Assembly: GCA_964440495.1 (NCBI GenBank)
Contig: CAYTSD010000010.1
Location: 1-44,143 of the forward strand
Origin: Benthortus sp964440495
GTDB lineage: Archaea > Thermoproteota > Nitrososphaeria_A > Caldarchaeales > Wolframiiraptoraceae
Reading direction: 5' to 3'
DNA length: 44,143 nucleotides
The translations under genes and the position numbers were made by a program. Within the stretch, counting starts at the first letter, position 1; each line of letters opens with the position of its first letter. Below, piece after piece: positions 16,135 through 24,306 of the stretch. The notes beneath the pieces are model-generated. The model had not been told where the DNA came from and ran no database searches. It was given only the letters and a program-made list of their open reading frames with translations.

Positions 16135-16269
16135 ATGATGAGGGCGGCTGGCTTCAAGATCCTTAGAGGTCTTAGAGATAAGAGAATCGTTAAGACCCTT
16201 AAAGCCGCTCTCCTAATAGGATTCCTAGTCGCAGCATCTCTCCTCGCATACTATCTAGCTACTTCATGA
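16135..16269 (+). CDS. small single-pass membrane protein (44 aa)
   Basis: A 44-residue protein with a basic N-terminal half (MMRAAGFKILRGLRDKRIVK) followed by one transmembrane helix (AALLIGFLVAASLLAYYL, about residues 24-41). The positive N terminus predicts that this end stays in the cytoplasm. A TATA box lies at leaderless distance, and the last six bases overlap the convergent radical SAM gene. No family is recognised. A SecE- or Sss1-like role would need more evidence, although Sec61-gamma proteins are of similar size with a basic amphipathic segment before one C-terminal helix. The promoter and codon pattern make it a likely real gene. Confidence 0.6.
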   Translation: MMRAAGFKILRGLRDKRIVKTLKAALLIGFLVAASLLAYYLATS

Positions 16270-17415
16270 AACAGGTTTATACACTATTCCAAGCTTCTCA
16301 GCGTAGCTGTAAGCTTCGTCTATCTCCTCAACTCTAAGCCTTCTTCCAATATCTCTATATTTTTCAGGTCTCTCTATGACGAGGTGATCAGGCCTATACT
16401 GGTCCATTATGTTGACTAAAACCTTCTCTTTCAGGTTTTCAGCAATCCATTTGAGGATGGGCTTTGTATCGCATTCAAGATGGTTTGGGAGAACTAGATG
16501 TCTTATTATCATGTCTCCATGTCTAGCGGCTAGGGAGAGGTTCCTCGTCACGACAGCTCTATAGCTTGCCTTTGAGCCAACCCATGAAAGCCTCTTAGCG
16601 CACTCATCGCTCCAATACTTGAAGTCAGGAAGCCAGATGTCGATTAGGTCTAGCAGAAGCTTCATCGACTCCTCGGTCAGATACATGTTGCTGTTCCAGA
16701 GGAGGGGTGTATTTACGTCTAGATGCTTCAGTGAGCCTATGATGATATGTAGGTTAGGCGTCGGCTCTCCTCCAACATAGTTTATGTTTCCAGCCCCCTC
16801 AACTCTAAGCCTCTTAGCTATTAGGGCAAGCCTTCTCTCATCAACCTCAACGCCTGCGTCCGACAGCCTCCCCCTCGGGTGAGAGATATCCCAGTTCTGG
16901 CAGAACGCGCAGTGAAAGTTGCATGAGACGAAGAATATTGTCCCTGAGCCTCCCTGCTTCTCCGTCCCGATTAGAGGGGCCTCCTCGCCATAGTGATGGA
17001 AGAAGGATGCGACATAAGCCTTCTCTCCAAGTCTACATACACCTCTCCTGCCAGCCGTTCTATCGACGTTGCATCTCCATTCACAGAACCGGCACTTTCG
17101 GAGAATCCTCTTCACAAGCTCTATCTTGACATCGAGATATGAGGGGGAGGCTTGCTTAAGTCTCTCATCGTCGAGACCCTGCCTATACAGCTCCCTAAAC
17201 CTCTCTTCAGCTATCTCGTGAAGCTCGTCATGAATCCTCCAGAGCTCTTCCTCATCCATTTCCTCCAACCCCTCCTCAGCCCTAATCGACTTAACTATCA
17301 TAAACTTAGCTGGAGTCTCATTAATCATTACAGACCTGTACCATCTAAGCCTGCGTCTAACCTCCGGGTCCCTCCAGACCGAAACCGCGTCGGGTCTGAG
17401 AAGAAAGATGCTCAA
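16264..17415 (-). CDS. radical SAM protein, PflX-like (COG1313)
   Basis: A 383-residue radical SAM enzyme of the pyruvate-formate-lyase-activating-enzyme-related PflX group. The SAM-cluster motif is CNFHCAFC (C-x3-C-x2-C) near residue 170. It is preceded by the family's second cysteine-rich block, CRFCEWRCNVDRTAGRRGVC near 115-134. GGEPTPNLH near 215 is the GGE-type SAM-binding motif. The target glycyl radical enzyme or other substrate is unknown. It starts at TTG 17415, with GGAGAG five bases upstream. Its 3' end overlaps the small membrane protein gene by 6 bp. Confidence 0.87.
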   Translation of the reverse strand: MSIFLLRPDAVSVWRDPEVRRRLRWYRSVMINETPAKFMIVKSIRAEEGLEEMDEEELWRIHDELHEIAEERFRELYRQGLDDERLKQASPSYLDVKIELVKRILRKCRFCEWRCNVDRTAGRRGVCRLGEKAYVASFFHHYGEEAPLIGTEKQGGSGTIFFVSCNFHCAFCQNWDISHPRGRLSDAGVEVDERRLALIAKRLRVEGAGNINYVGGEPTPNLHIIIGSLKHLDVNTPLLWNSNMYLTEESMKLLLDLIDIWLPDFKYWSDECAKRLSWVGSKASYRAVVTRNLSLAARHGDMIIRHLVLPNHLECDTKPILKWIAENLKEKVLVNIMDQYRPDHLVIERPEKYRDIGRRLRVEEIDEAYSYAEKLGIVYKPVS

Positions 17416-17493
17416 CGGCTCTCCAACATCTAGCTAAAGTTGGGTAGATAAAAAACTTAATTTTCCTCCTTTATTCGGGATGTTTGAGAGTCG

Positions 17494-17805
17494 ATGAGGG
17501 TCAGGACACGGTACTTTGCGATGCTAAGAGAGGTTACAGGGATTAGGGAAGAAGAATTCAACGTCCCTGAAGACCTAACACTAATAGACTTCATCAAATA
17601 TATTGCTGAAAGGTATGAAAGATTGAAGAAGATTCTGTTCGATGAGTGTGGGGAGCTTCGCAGAGGATTCGCGGTAGCTCATAATACTGTAACTGTTCCG
17701 AGGGGGGAGATTCAATTGAGGCGGATCAGAGACGGTGATGAGGTCGTTATTCTACCGCCTATTGGAGGAGGTTACCTGAATGATGGAAGCCTGACCCCGC
17801 GTTGA
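17494..17805 (+). CDS. moaD: MoaD/ThiS family sulfur carrier with C-terminal extension
   Basis: A 103-residue ubiquitin-fold protein. The MoaD signatures are the N-terminal strand VRTRYFAMLREVTG and the C-terminal LPPIGGG, which aligns with the LPPVxGG tail that MoaD uses to carry sulfur to the large molybdopterin synthase subunit MoaE. Here the Gly-Gly is not terminal: ten more residues (YLNDGSLTPR) follow. To act as a sulfur carrier or protein modifier the tail would have to be cut off, or the protein has another role. The extension is encoded in a 34-bp overlap with convergent dcd. moaE, moaC, moaB and moeA lie elsewhere in the window. ATG 17494 is near a TTTATT at 17470-17475. Confidence 0.88.
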   Translation: MRVRTRYFAMLREVTGIREEEFNVPEDLTLIDFIKYIAERYERLKKILFDECGELRRGFAVAHNTVTVPRGEIQLRRIRDGDEVVILPPIGGGYLNDGSLTPR

Positions 17806-18293
17806 CCCTGGTATCTTCCCTTATAGGGTTTCTCAACGGGTGAGGAGAGCTTCGAGAATACTACGTGCAGGAATCTGTCGCCTGCATGGAGTCTCACTGG
17901 AAAGTCTCCGCCTAGAAGCTCTATCGTCAGCTGACCCTCAAAGTTTGCGTCAATTATCGTTGGAGGTATCATTAAACCTATCCTTGCATAGCTACTTCTA
18001 AGGTTCACAAACCCCATTAAGTCTAATGGAAGGGAAATGTATTCGAGAGTGTGGAGGAGGACATGCTCTTTAGGATGGATTACAAAGCTATCAGCCTCCT
18101 CCATGACGAAGTAATCCGATATCTCTTCATCTGAACGGGTGTCGAAGACTTTATTCGAGTTCTTCATACGCGCAATCTGCCTACCGATTCTCAGATCCAG
18201 CCCGTTTTCCCTTACAACGTCTTCTGTGAATGGCTCTATCCTAAGTCTCCCATTCCGAATATAGTTCCAGAGGTCGAAGTCGCTTAGAATCAT
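17772..18293 (-). CDS. dcd: dCTP deaminase
   Basis: It converts dCTP to dUTP for thymidylate synthesis. The chosen product has 173 residues. The family motifs are MILSDFDLWNYI at the start, DLRIGRQIARM, FVNLRSSYARIGL and the catalytic FEGQLTIELLG; the C-terminal lid is YKGRYQGQRGV. It could be the deaminase-only or the bifunctional dUTP-forming type; I cannot tell which. The frame is open to a TTG at 18338, but TTATAAAA (18327-18334) sits inside that extension. ATG 18293 therefore fits both promoter and family start. Its 3' end overlaps moaD by 34 bp. Confidence 0.93.
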   Translation of the reverse strand: MILSDFDLWNYIRNGRLRIEPFTEDVVRENGLDLRIGRQIARMKNSNKVFDTRSDEEISDYFVMEEADSFVIHPKEHVLLHTLEYISLPLDLMGFVNLRSSYARIGLMIPPTIIDANFEGQLTIELLGGDFPVRLHAGDRFLHVVFSKLSSPVEKPYKGRYQGQRGVRLPSFR

Positions 18294-18326
18294 TTCCAGC
18301 AACCACTCTATCTTGAAGTTAGGGGA

Positions 18327-18334
18327 TTTTATAA
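18327..18334 (-). promoter_or_regulatory. TATA box of dcd
   Basis: TTATAAAA on the minus strand predicts a transcript start near 18304, about 10 bases before the ATG at 18293. It rules out the upstream TTG as the usual start. Confidence 0.6.
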
Positions 18335-18381
18335 GCAATATCTTCGGATTGTTGGAGTGTATTGGCTGAAGATTCTCGTGG

Positions 18382-19161
18382 TTAAACCTCGATAACCTCC
18401 AAGTCCTCTGCGACTATAACTCTGCCGTCCACAGCTTCTTCAAGCATTTCTTTAAGCTTCTCCTCCCTCCCCTCCATCGGCGGATACAGGTGAACAGCGA
18501 CCAGAATCCTAGGCCTAACCCTCCTAGCTATCTCAGCAAGCTGCATGTCGCTTGTATGCTTACCGAGTAAGAGATTATGTGGAAAAGAGCATTCATGGAT
18601 TAAGACATCAACCCCTTGAGCGAACTCTATTAACCTCTCATCTGGAACGGTGTCTCCCGAATATACTAGAGAAACGTCGTCAGCCTCAACCCTATATGCG
18701 ACACCCTCGAAATGCTCAACTGGAATAGAGTATATTCTCAGATTCCTAGAATCTTCAACCAATCCTTCCCAAACCTCATGAATCACTAGATAACGCATAC
18801 ATCCAAGAACTCTAAGATAGCTTAAGAAACGATTTCTATAGAGTAGGTCGTCGAGAAAATCCACTAAGCCTTTCGGACCATATATGTGAAGCTTCTCCGG
18901 TTTCTCAGACTTCAACCCACTTCTACTGTACGCTCTCAGCTTTATCATCGCTGGAAGGTCTCCGACATGATCGACGTGAAAATGTGTTATCAGAACCCTC
19001 TCAACCTCGTTAACATCTACACCTTTCTTACCTAGCTTCTCTAAGGTTCCCGGACCTATATCGAGGAGGAGTTTTCTGTCTTCTGTCTCTAGTAGTATGC
19101 TTGAGGAGAACCTCTTCTTCGTTGGGATTATCGACCCTGAGCCTACTATGGTTATCCTCAA
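18382..19161 (-). CDS. MBL-fold hydrolase, RNase Z-like
   Basis: A metallo-beta-lactamase fold protein of 259 residues related to, but distinct from, the RNase Z gene at 2.3 kb. The zinc motif is ITHFHVDHVGDLPAMIK near residue 57; VYSGDT and VLIHECSFP lie near 170-190 and VAVHLYP near 222. I chose TTG 19161, two bases after the upstream stop with AAGGAGAG before it, because families of this fold begin with the RITIVGSGS strand; an ATG at 19194 is also possible. It is the last gene of the crenactin operon. Whether it belongs functionally to the cytoskeleton is unknown. Confidence 0.85.
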   Translation of the reverse strand: MRITIVGSGSIIPTKKRFSSSILLETEDRKLLLDIGPGTLEKLGKKGVDVNEVERVLITHFHVDHVGDLPAMIKLRAYSRSGLKSEKPEKLHIYGPKGLVDFLDDLLYRNRFLSYLRVLGCMRYLVIHEVWEGLVEDSRNLRIYSIPVEHFEGVAYRVEADDVSLVYSGDTVPDERLIEFAQGVDVLIHECSFPHNLLLGKHTSDMQLAEIARRVRPRILVAVHLYPPMEGREEKLKEMLEEAVDGRVIVAEDLEVIEV

Positions 19162-19163
19162 AG

Positions 19164-19835
19164 TTATTCTCTCCTTGAGAGGATCTTTACCCATGGATTG
19201 TCTTGAAGGAATGATGGAAGCTTCTCACCTTCCCTCGGATATTCCATGGTAGTTTCTGGAAGCTGAGTCTTCTCAACCGGTTTAGGGAGTTCAAGCCTAC
19301 CGATCTTTAATGAGAGTCTTCTCTGCTCCTTCTCGAGTCTGTCGAGTCTGGCTTCAAACTCTTCCAATATTCTTAAAACTCTTGATAGCTCTCTCTTCAG
19401 CTCAACTATTTCCTCGCTTCTGTGCTGCGTGATTTTCTCGAGGTCTGAGACTTCTGTGGGAGACCGCTTTCTCTCCCGAATCCTCGGTGGAACTATTTCT
19501 TCCGCACCCATGTTATCGTAGATTACCAACCCTATTCCATGCTTCATTAACACGGATTCATCGATTGCTCGGTGATATCGTCTCGGAATCGCTATGACTA
19601 CTCCCTCATATCGTTCTAGAAGTTTTTCTGCTTCTAGAAGGGCGTCGTGGAGTGCTCCCCTGCTCGTGAATACATCTTCCTCAAGTATGTTTACAGCTAT
19701 CTCTATCTTTCCATCGGATAGGAGGAGTCTCGCGGATGTTCCCAGCAGTGCCTCTTCACTTCTTCCAACCTCGTAGAGTCCCTCCTCCTCATACAATGCA
19801 GCTACAATATCTAGTGGAGACGACCTTCTAGGCAA
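19164..19835 (-). CDS. coiled-coil protein downstream of crenactin, arcadin-2-like
   Basis: A 223-residue protein. Residues 1-118 form an alpha/beta domain (strands around KIEIAVNI, VVIAIP and GIGLVIYD). Residues about 130-182 form a long charged coiled coil, followed by a Pro-rich linker and a short C-terminal segment LPSFLQDNPWVKILSRRE. In Pyrobaculum, arcadin-2 is encoded beside crenactin, has a coiled coil, and uses a short C-terminal helix to bind the crenactin groove and depolymerise filaments. The position, size, coil and detached C-terminal segment fit that pattern, but I infer the homology and have not shown it. It overlaps crenactin by 8 bp. The N-terminal domain could instead point to another function. 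Confidence 0.75.
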   Translation of the reverse strand: MPRRSSPLDIVAALYEEEGLYEVGRSEEALLGTSARLLLSDGKIEIAVNILEEDVFTSRGALHDALLEAEKLLERYEGVVIAIPRRYHRAIDESVLMKHGIGLVIYDNMGAEEIVPPRIRERKRSPTEVSDLEKITQHRSEEIVELKRELSRVLRILEEFEARLDRLEKEQRRLSLKIGRLELPKPVEKTQLPETTMEYPREGEKLPSFLQDNPWVKILSRRE

Positions 19836-21096
19836 GGTTTAGCCACCCCTCCATACGTTCCCATCTCCACTCATAGTCGATTGGAACAGCGTATCCGTAG
19901 ACTATGCATCCTCTCCACACAGAGAACCGTGGCTCGCTTGTAATAGATACCTCGACATCTTCTATCCCTTTCTCTCCAAGCATCATCTTCAGCTTGGTGT
20001 CCGAGGTGACTGCAACATTTTCTAATCCGCTTGGAACACTCCATCCAAAGTTTCCTCCAGATAGGAGTATCTTTGAGTATAGGTGTGGTTGAAGCTCTAT
20101 TGAGCATCTCTCAACGCTGCTTATTATCGCCTCCGCCATATCCATCATTCCATAGAAGTATGTGTCACCTATCTTGACATCGCTTGGCTTCGGCATCCCC
20201 CTAGCGAAATAGCTTTGAAATATCTCATGAGTAGGGTTGAAGACGTATTCACCTATAAGGAACCTCGTCCAAGAGTTCTCTCCGAGATCTATTGTTATCC
20301 TTGTTCTAGGAACTCTGAATGACTCTCTAACCTTCTCCGGATTCTCTTTAGCATACCTTATTGCCTCATCTAGGTCTCTTGGGAGGAGGCCTAGTGATTC
20401 CTTAACCATTCTCACGAGCCTCTCCTCTTTCGCTAGGTCACCGTATCCAACATCCTTCAATATCTCGGCCATCAGGGTGTTAGCTGCTCCACCTCCCCTA
20501 TTCAATGCTATTACAGCGTTCCTTATCGGATACATTGAGATTGGGCAGATCTGGGTATTTCCGTGCCCCGACTCAACGACCACGCATGTAGGTATTTTGT
20601 GGGCTATGGCGACTGCGAGAGGCTGGGGAATTATTGTAGCGGCCTTGATTAGGAGTTTCTCCTCATTAATCTCCCTAAAAATCTTGAAGAGGTTTTCATA
20701 CATGTATCTTGGGGAGACCATTGAGAGGCTGGCCACGACATAAAATCCCTGGAACTCGGGGTCGCTTGGAGCGAAGGCTTCTAAAGCATATCGAGTAAGT
20801 TCCTTGACAACCCTCCAAGCCTTTACATCATCTTTTTCTATGATGCCGTTGCGCATCGGGTATATCATTCTCTCAGCGAGGTTTTCACGGGCTTCGAGGA
20901 AGAGTGGAACATCCTTTCCCACCACGACCTCTCTATCAACGTTCATGAGCTTGGACATAATCGACTCCCTCTCAACAAAGTATCCCCTACTCTCAACAAC
21001 CTCCGGTTCCTCGCCCAACGTTATCGGCCCATACTTAAAGTCGCTTGTTCCATAGTCTAACCCGAAGACATGTTCACGTTTGTATTCTTCGCTCAT
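19828..21096 (-). CDS. cren-1: crenactin (archaeal actin homologue)
   Basis: A filament-forming actin-family ATPase of 422 residues. The phosphate-1 loop is HVFGLDYGTSDFKYGPITL near the N terminus, phosphate-2 is VVVESGHGNTQICPI near residue 180, and the adenosine motif is ILLSGGNFGWSVP near 350. Long stretches match the Pyrobaculum crenactin pattern, such as LPQPLAVAIA, ALNRGGGAAN and SVWRGCIVYGYA near the C terminus (here IIPQPLAVAIA). I chose ATG 21096 because GGAGGTG lies six bases before it and because its ATGA overlaps the upstream TGA; an ATG at 21111 is the alternative. It probably gives cell shape or division functions, and partners flank it in one operon. Confidence 0.95.
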   Translation of the reverse strand: MSEEYKREHVFGLDYGTSDFKYGPITLGEEPEVVESRGYFVERESIMSKLMNVDREVVVGKDVPLFLEARENLAERMIYPMRNGIIEKDDVKAWRVVKELTRYALEAFAPSDPEFQGFYVVASLSMVSPRYMYENLFKIFREINEEKLLIKAATIIPQPLAVAIAHKIPTCVVVESGHGNTQICPISMYPIRNAVIALNRGGGAANTLMAEILKDVGYGDLAKEERLVRMVKESLGLLPRDLDEAIRYAKENPEKVRESFRVPRTRITIDLGENSWTRFLIGEYVFNPTHEIFQSYFARGMPKPSDVKIGDTYFYGMMDMAEAIISSVERCSIELQPHLYSKILLSGGNFGWSVPSGLENVAVTSDTKLKMMLGEKGIEDVEVSITSEPRFSVWRGCIVYGYAVPIDYEWRWERMEGWLNLA

Positions 21097-21611
21097 CTCC
21101 TCCACCTCCATATCGAGAGAACGCCCTTACCTTTACCTCCAGTCATTAGTTTTTCATGAATTTTCGATGCAAGCTTCTTCCCACCTTCACTCCATCCAAC
21201 TCTATAGGATACTGTGAGAGCCTCCGCGGCAGGGTAGCTTTCAACCACGAGTTCAACCCCTCCCAACTTCACCCTAGACCTGCCTTTCTCCTCAAAGTTT
21301 ATCGATAATTGTTTAGCGGCATCGTAGGCTTCTGAGCCTCTAAAGTAGTAGTAGACGTCCACGTACCAGCAGGGTGGGAGAACTGTTTTAAGGAATTCGT
21401 CCAAGATGTCTCCCCCCACTCCTCCAGCAACATTCAGTATTAGCTCACTTCCATCGGTACTTGAACTCATAAGCTTCATACTTACATCCTTGTAGGAGGC
21501 TTCCAGGCCTTCGACCGTCCACCCAGCTGAGGATAGGGTCTTCTTTAGCTTGCTCCACCCACCCTCGATGCCTGGAGGGAATCTGCAGACCAGTCTAACC
21601 CTGTAGGGCAA
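21093..21611 (-). CDS. hypothetical protein, first gene of the crenactin operon
   Basis: A protein of about 172 residues that I do not recognise. It looks alpha/beta, with strands RVRLVCRFP, SELILNVAG and VELVVESYP, a WYVDVYYYF stretch in the middle and a C-terminal GKGVLSIWRWRR. Its TGA overlaps the crenactin ATG, so the two are translationally coupled. An ATG at 21641 exists, but it is two bases from the TATA element at 21643-21652. TTG 21611 has GAGAG upstream and lies after the predicted transcript start (about 21621). Its constant coupling to crenactin here makes it a candidate new crenactin partner; it is not obviously arcadin-1. Confidence 0.7.
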   Translation of the reverse strand: MPYRVRLVCRFPPGIEGGWSKLKKTLSSAGWTVEGLEASYKDVSMKLMSSSTDGSELILNVAGGVGGDILDEFLKTVLPPCWYVDVYYYFRGSEAYDAAKQLSINFEEKGRSRVKLGGVELVVESYPAAEALTVSYRVGWSEGGKKLASKIHEKLMTGGKGKGVLSIWRWRR

Positions 21612-21642
21612 GGCTTCTCTCAAGAATCTCTTTGACTCCATG

Positions 21643-21652
21643 AAATATATCT
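21643..21652. promoter_or_regulatory. TATA element shared by the crenactin operon and the cupin gene
   Basis: AAATATATCT reads as a TATA box in both directions. It predicts starts near 21621 (minus, before the TTG at 21611) and 21673 (plus, next to the GTG at 21670). The two longest reading frames would otherwise start on the same CATG, which leaves no room for promoters. Confidence 0.5.
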
Positions 21653-21669
21653 TTGAGAGGTGGCTGAAA

Positions 21670-22056
21670 GTGGAACCACTTTTTAGGAAGAGGATACGGT
21701 TCTATCCCTTGATGAGGGTTTGGAGAGCTGGTGAATGGATTAGTAGGTGGAAGGGCGCTGAGGTGAGGGTCTTAAGCGGCGATGAGGACTGTCTAGTGGT
21801 GATGGTTAGGGTTGGAGCTGGGGGCTCTGTCCCGGTTCATAGTCATGAGGAGGCTCAATACGGGGTTATCCTCAAGGGCCGTGGAGTGTTCCAAGTGGAT
21901 GGGCGGGAGATAGAGGTTAGGGAAGGAGACTCCTACGCCATAAAATCGAGAGAGCCTCATGGGTTCAAGGCGCTAGAGGACACCACGGTCATAGATGTCT
22001 TCGTGCCAGCCCGCTCAGACTACCTCCCCCTACTTAGAAAACCTGACCTAGAGTAA
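21670..22056 (+). CDS. cupin domain protein
   Basis: A single-domain cupin of about 128 residues. Cupin motif 1 is visible as GGSVPVHSHEEAQYGVILKG (metal-binding His-x-His and Glu), and motif 2 as GDSYAIKSREPHGF (last His). Such small cupins bind a metal and may act as isomerases, dioxygenases or sugar-binding sensors; the ligand is unknown. The start is uncertain: ATG 21640 coincides with the divergent gene's start region, and ATG 21712 is also possible. GTG 21670 matches the predicted transcript start from the shared TATA element. Confidence 0.82.
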   Translation: MEPLFRKRIRFYPLMRVWRAGEWISRWKGAEVRVLSGDEDCLVVMVRVGAGGSVPVHSHEEAQYGVILKGRGVFQVDGREIEVREGDSYAIKSREPHGFKALEDTTVIDVFVPARSDYLPLLRKPDLE

Positions 22057-22116
22057 TCGCAATGTTTATTAAAGAAGCATTAGGAGAGACGCCAGAAACG
22101 GTTAGTGTGAGTTGGT

Positions 22117-24306
22117 ATGCCGCGGGTAAAGAGGATCTCAGAGGTCTTAGACATCCTCAAAGATAAGGAGAGGATAAGGAACATAGGGATAATCGCCCAT
22201 GTCGACCACGGGAAGACAACCACCACTGACAGCCTTCTCGCCGCAGCTGGACTCCTCTCCCCGACTCTAGCTGGAAGAGCGCTGGCCTTAGACTATCTCG
22301 AGGAGGAGCAGCAGCGTCAGATGACGATTAAGGCCGCTAACATCTCCCTCTACTATGAGATGGATGGGAAACCCTACATAATCAACATGATAGATACTCC
22401 TGGGCACGTTGACTTCAGTGGAAGGGTTACGAGAGCGTTGAGAGCTATCGATGGAGCAGTTGTAGTTGTTGACGCGGTTGAGGGGGTGATGACCCAGACG
22501 GAGACCGTTGTCAGGCAAGCAGTCGAGGAACGCGTCAAACCCGTCCTTTACATAAACAAGGTTGACAGACTTATCAAGGAGCTTAGACTCACCCCTGACA
22601 AGATTCAGGAAACACTTGGGAGAATAGTTCTAGACGTGAACAGGCTTATCGAGATGTACGCTGAGCCTGAGTATAAGAGTAAATGGAAGGTGAGCTTCCA
22701 GGCTGGAAGCGTTGCGATAGGGAGTGCTAAGGATAGATGGGGCTTCACTCTCCAGCAAGCGCAGAAGAGGGGGATAAAGTTCAGCGACGTGATGAAGGCC
22801 TTCGCGAATAACGACCTAGAATGGCTCAGAGAAAACGCGCCACTCCACGAAGCAATAATAGAGATGATAATTAACCATCATCCACCACCACACGTCGCAC
22901 AGAAATACAGGATACCGAAGATATGGAAGGGGCCTCTCGACAGCGAGGTAGGCCAAGCGATGGTTAACTGCGACGAGAATGGGCCAGCGGTGATGGTTGT
23001 CACAGATGTGAAGGTTGACCCTCAGGCTGGAGTCGTGGCCACTGGGAGACTCTTCAGCGGGGTAGTAAGAGAGGGAGACACGCTTCTAATCGTTGGAAGA
23101 AACATCAAGCGGAGAATCCAGCAGGTAACCGTCTACATGGGGCCCAACAGAGAGATAGTTGGAATGCTTCCAGCGGGCAACATCCCAGCTTTACTCGGAA
23201 TAGAGGAGGCGAGAGCCGGAGACACGCTTGCCTCCGTTGAAACCGTTCCCTTCGAGACACTACATTATGTCTCAGAGCCTGTTGTCACGATCTCGGTTGA
23301 GCCCAAGCACAGCCGAGACCTCCCCAAGCTAATAGACTTCCTCAACAAGCTCTCAATAGAGGATCCAACCCTAGTTACCACCGTTAGGCCAGAGACTGGA
23401 GAGTATCTGATAAGCGGGATGGGCACACTTCACCTAGAGATAGCTCTCACATGGATCGCCAAGGCGGGGATAGAGGTTGTGGCAAGCAAGCCCATAATCC
23501 TCTACAGAGAGACCGTGACGAAAAGAGGGAAAGTGTTCGAAGGAAAATCCCCGAACCGTCATAACAAGATCTACATGCAGGTTGAGCCCCTCGAAGAGGA
23601 GATAATAGAGCTGATTAGGAAGGGAGAACTCTTCGATGAGATGGATAGGAAGCAGATAGCGAAGATACTGAGGGAGCATGGATGGGATGCCGACATGGCG
23701 AGAGGCGTCTGGCATATAGACCCGAAAGGCAACATCCTAGTCGATATGACGAAGGGAGCACAATACCTCCAGGAAACAAAGACCATGATAATCGGAGGGT
23801 TCCAGAGAGTGATACAGGAGGGACCCCTTGCAGCCGAGGCTATGCGTGGAGTAAAGGCTGTACTTGTAAACGTTGTCCTCCATGAAGACCCCGTCCATAG
23901 AGGGTATGCTCAGATAGCTCCAGCGACTTGGAGAAGCCTCTACGCAAGCGTCCTAAGTGCAGACCCGATACTCCTAGAGCCGGTGCTTAAGATTGAGGCG
24001 AAGGTTCCATCAGACCTCATGGGAGCCGTGACGGGAGTCATAACAAGTAAACGTGGAAGAATAATCAACGTTACACAGCAAGAGTATGTCACCGTGATTT
24101 CAGGGGAGATTCCAGCGGCTGAGACATTCGACCTAAGCGAGGCCATGAGGAGCGCCACCATGGGCAAAGCATTCTGGGCAACGGAGTTCCACGCATGGAA
24201 ACCTGTTCCAGCATCGATAAGGGATAAGGTGATACAGGAAATCAGGAAGAGGAAGGGGCTGCCGCCAGAGGTGCCGAAGATCTCCGACTTTGTTGAAGAA
24301 TCCTAA
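22117..24306 (+). CDS. fusA: translation elongation factor 2 (aEF-2)
   Basis: The ribosomal translocase, 729 residues long. G1 is IAHVDHGKTTTTDSLL, G3 is DTPGHVDFSG and G4 is INKVDR. Domain IV contains LHEDPVHRGYAQIAP; its His aligns with the diphthamide-modified His of archaeal and eukaryotic EF-2, although the following YAQ differs from the common PAQ or GGQ. The ATG has a GTGAG-like site about 10 bases upstream. TTTATTAAAG near 22064-22073 is a likely TATA box, giving a leader of about 23 bases. The stop overlaps convergent mrp by 4 bp. Confidence 0.98.
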   Translation: MPRVKRISEVLDILKDKERIRNIGIIAHVDHGKTTTTDSLLAAAGLLSPTLAGRALALDYLEEEQQRQMTIKAANISLYYEMDGKPYIINMIDTPGHVDFSGRVTRALRAIDGAVVVVDAVEGVMTQTETVVRQAVEERVKPVLYINKVDRLIKELRLTPDKIQETLGRIVLDVNRLIEMYAEPEYKSKWKVSFQAGSVAIGSAKDRWGFTLQQAQKRGIKFSDVMKAFANNDLEWLRENAPLHEAIIEMIINHHPPPHVAQKYRIPKIWKGPLDSEVGQAMVNCDENGPAVMVVTDVKVDPQAGVVATGRLFSGVVREGDTLLIVGRNIKRRIQQVTVYMGPNREIVGMLPAGNIPALLGIEEARAGDTLASVETVPFETLHYVSEPVVTISVEPKHSRDLPKLIDFLNKLSIEDPTLVTTVRPETGEYLISGMGTLHLEIALTWIAKAGIEVVASKPIILYRETVTKRGKVFEGKSPNRHNKIYMQVEPLEEEIIELIRKGELFDEMDRKQIAKILREHGWDADMARGVWHIDPKGNILVDMTKGAQYLQETKTMIIGGFQRVIQEGPLAAEAMRGVKAVLVNVVLHEDPVHRGYAQIAPATWRSLYASVLSADPILLEPVLKIEAKVPSDLMGAVTGVITSKRGRIINVTQQEYVTVISGEIPAAETFDLSEAMRSATMGKAFWATEFHAWKPVPASIRDKVIQEIRKRKGLPPEVPKISDFVEES

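Noticed and set aside
18294..18338. TTG-initiated 15-residue extension of dcd
   Set aside because: The extension contains the likely TATA box and goes beyond the normal family start.
23434..23715. Minus-strand frame inside the aEF-2 gene
   Set aside because: It is a shadow of a highly conserved gene; composition is typical of antisense.
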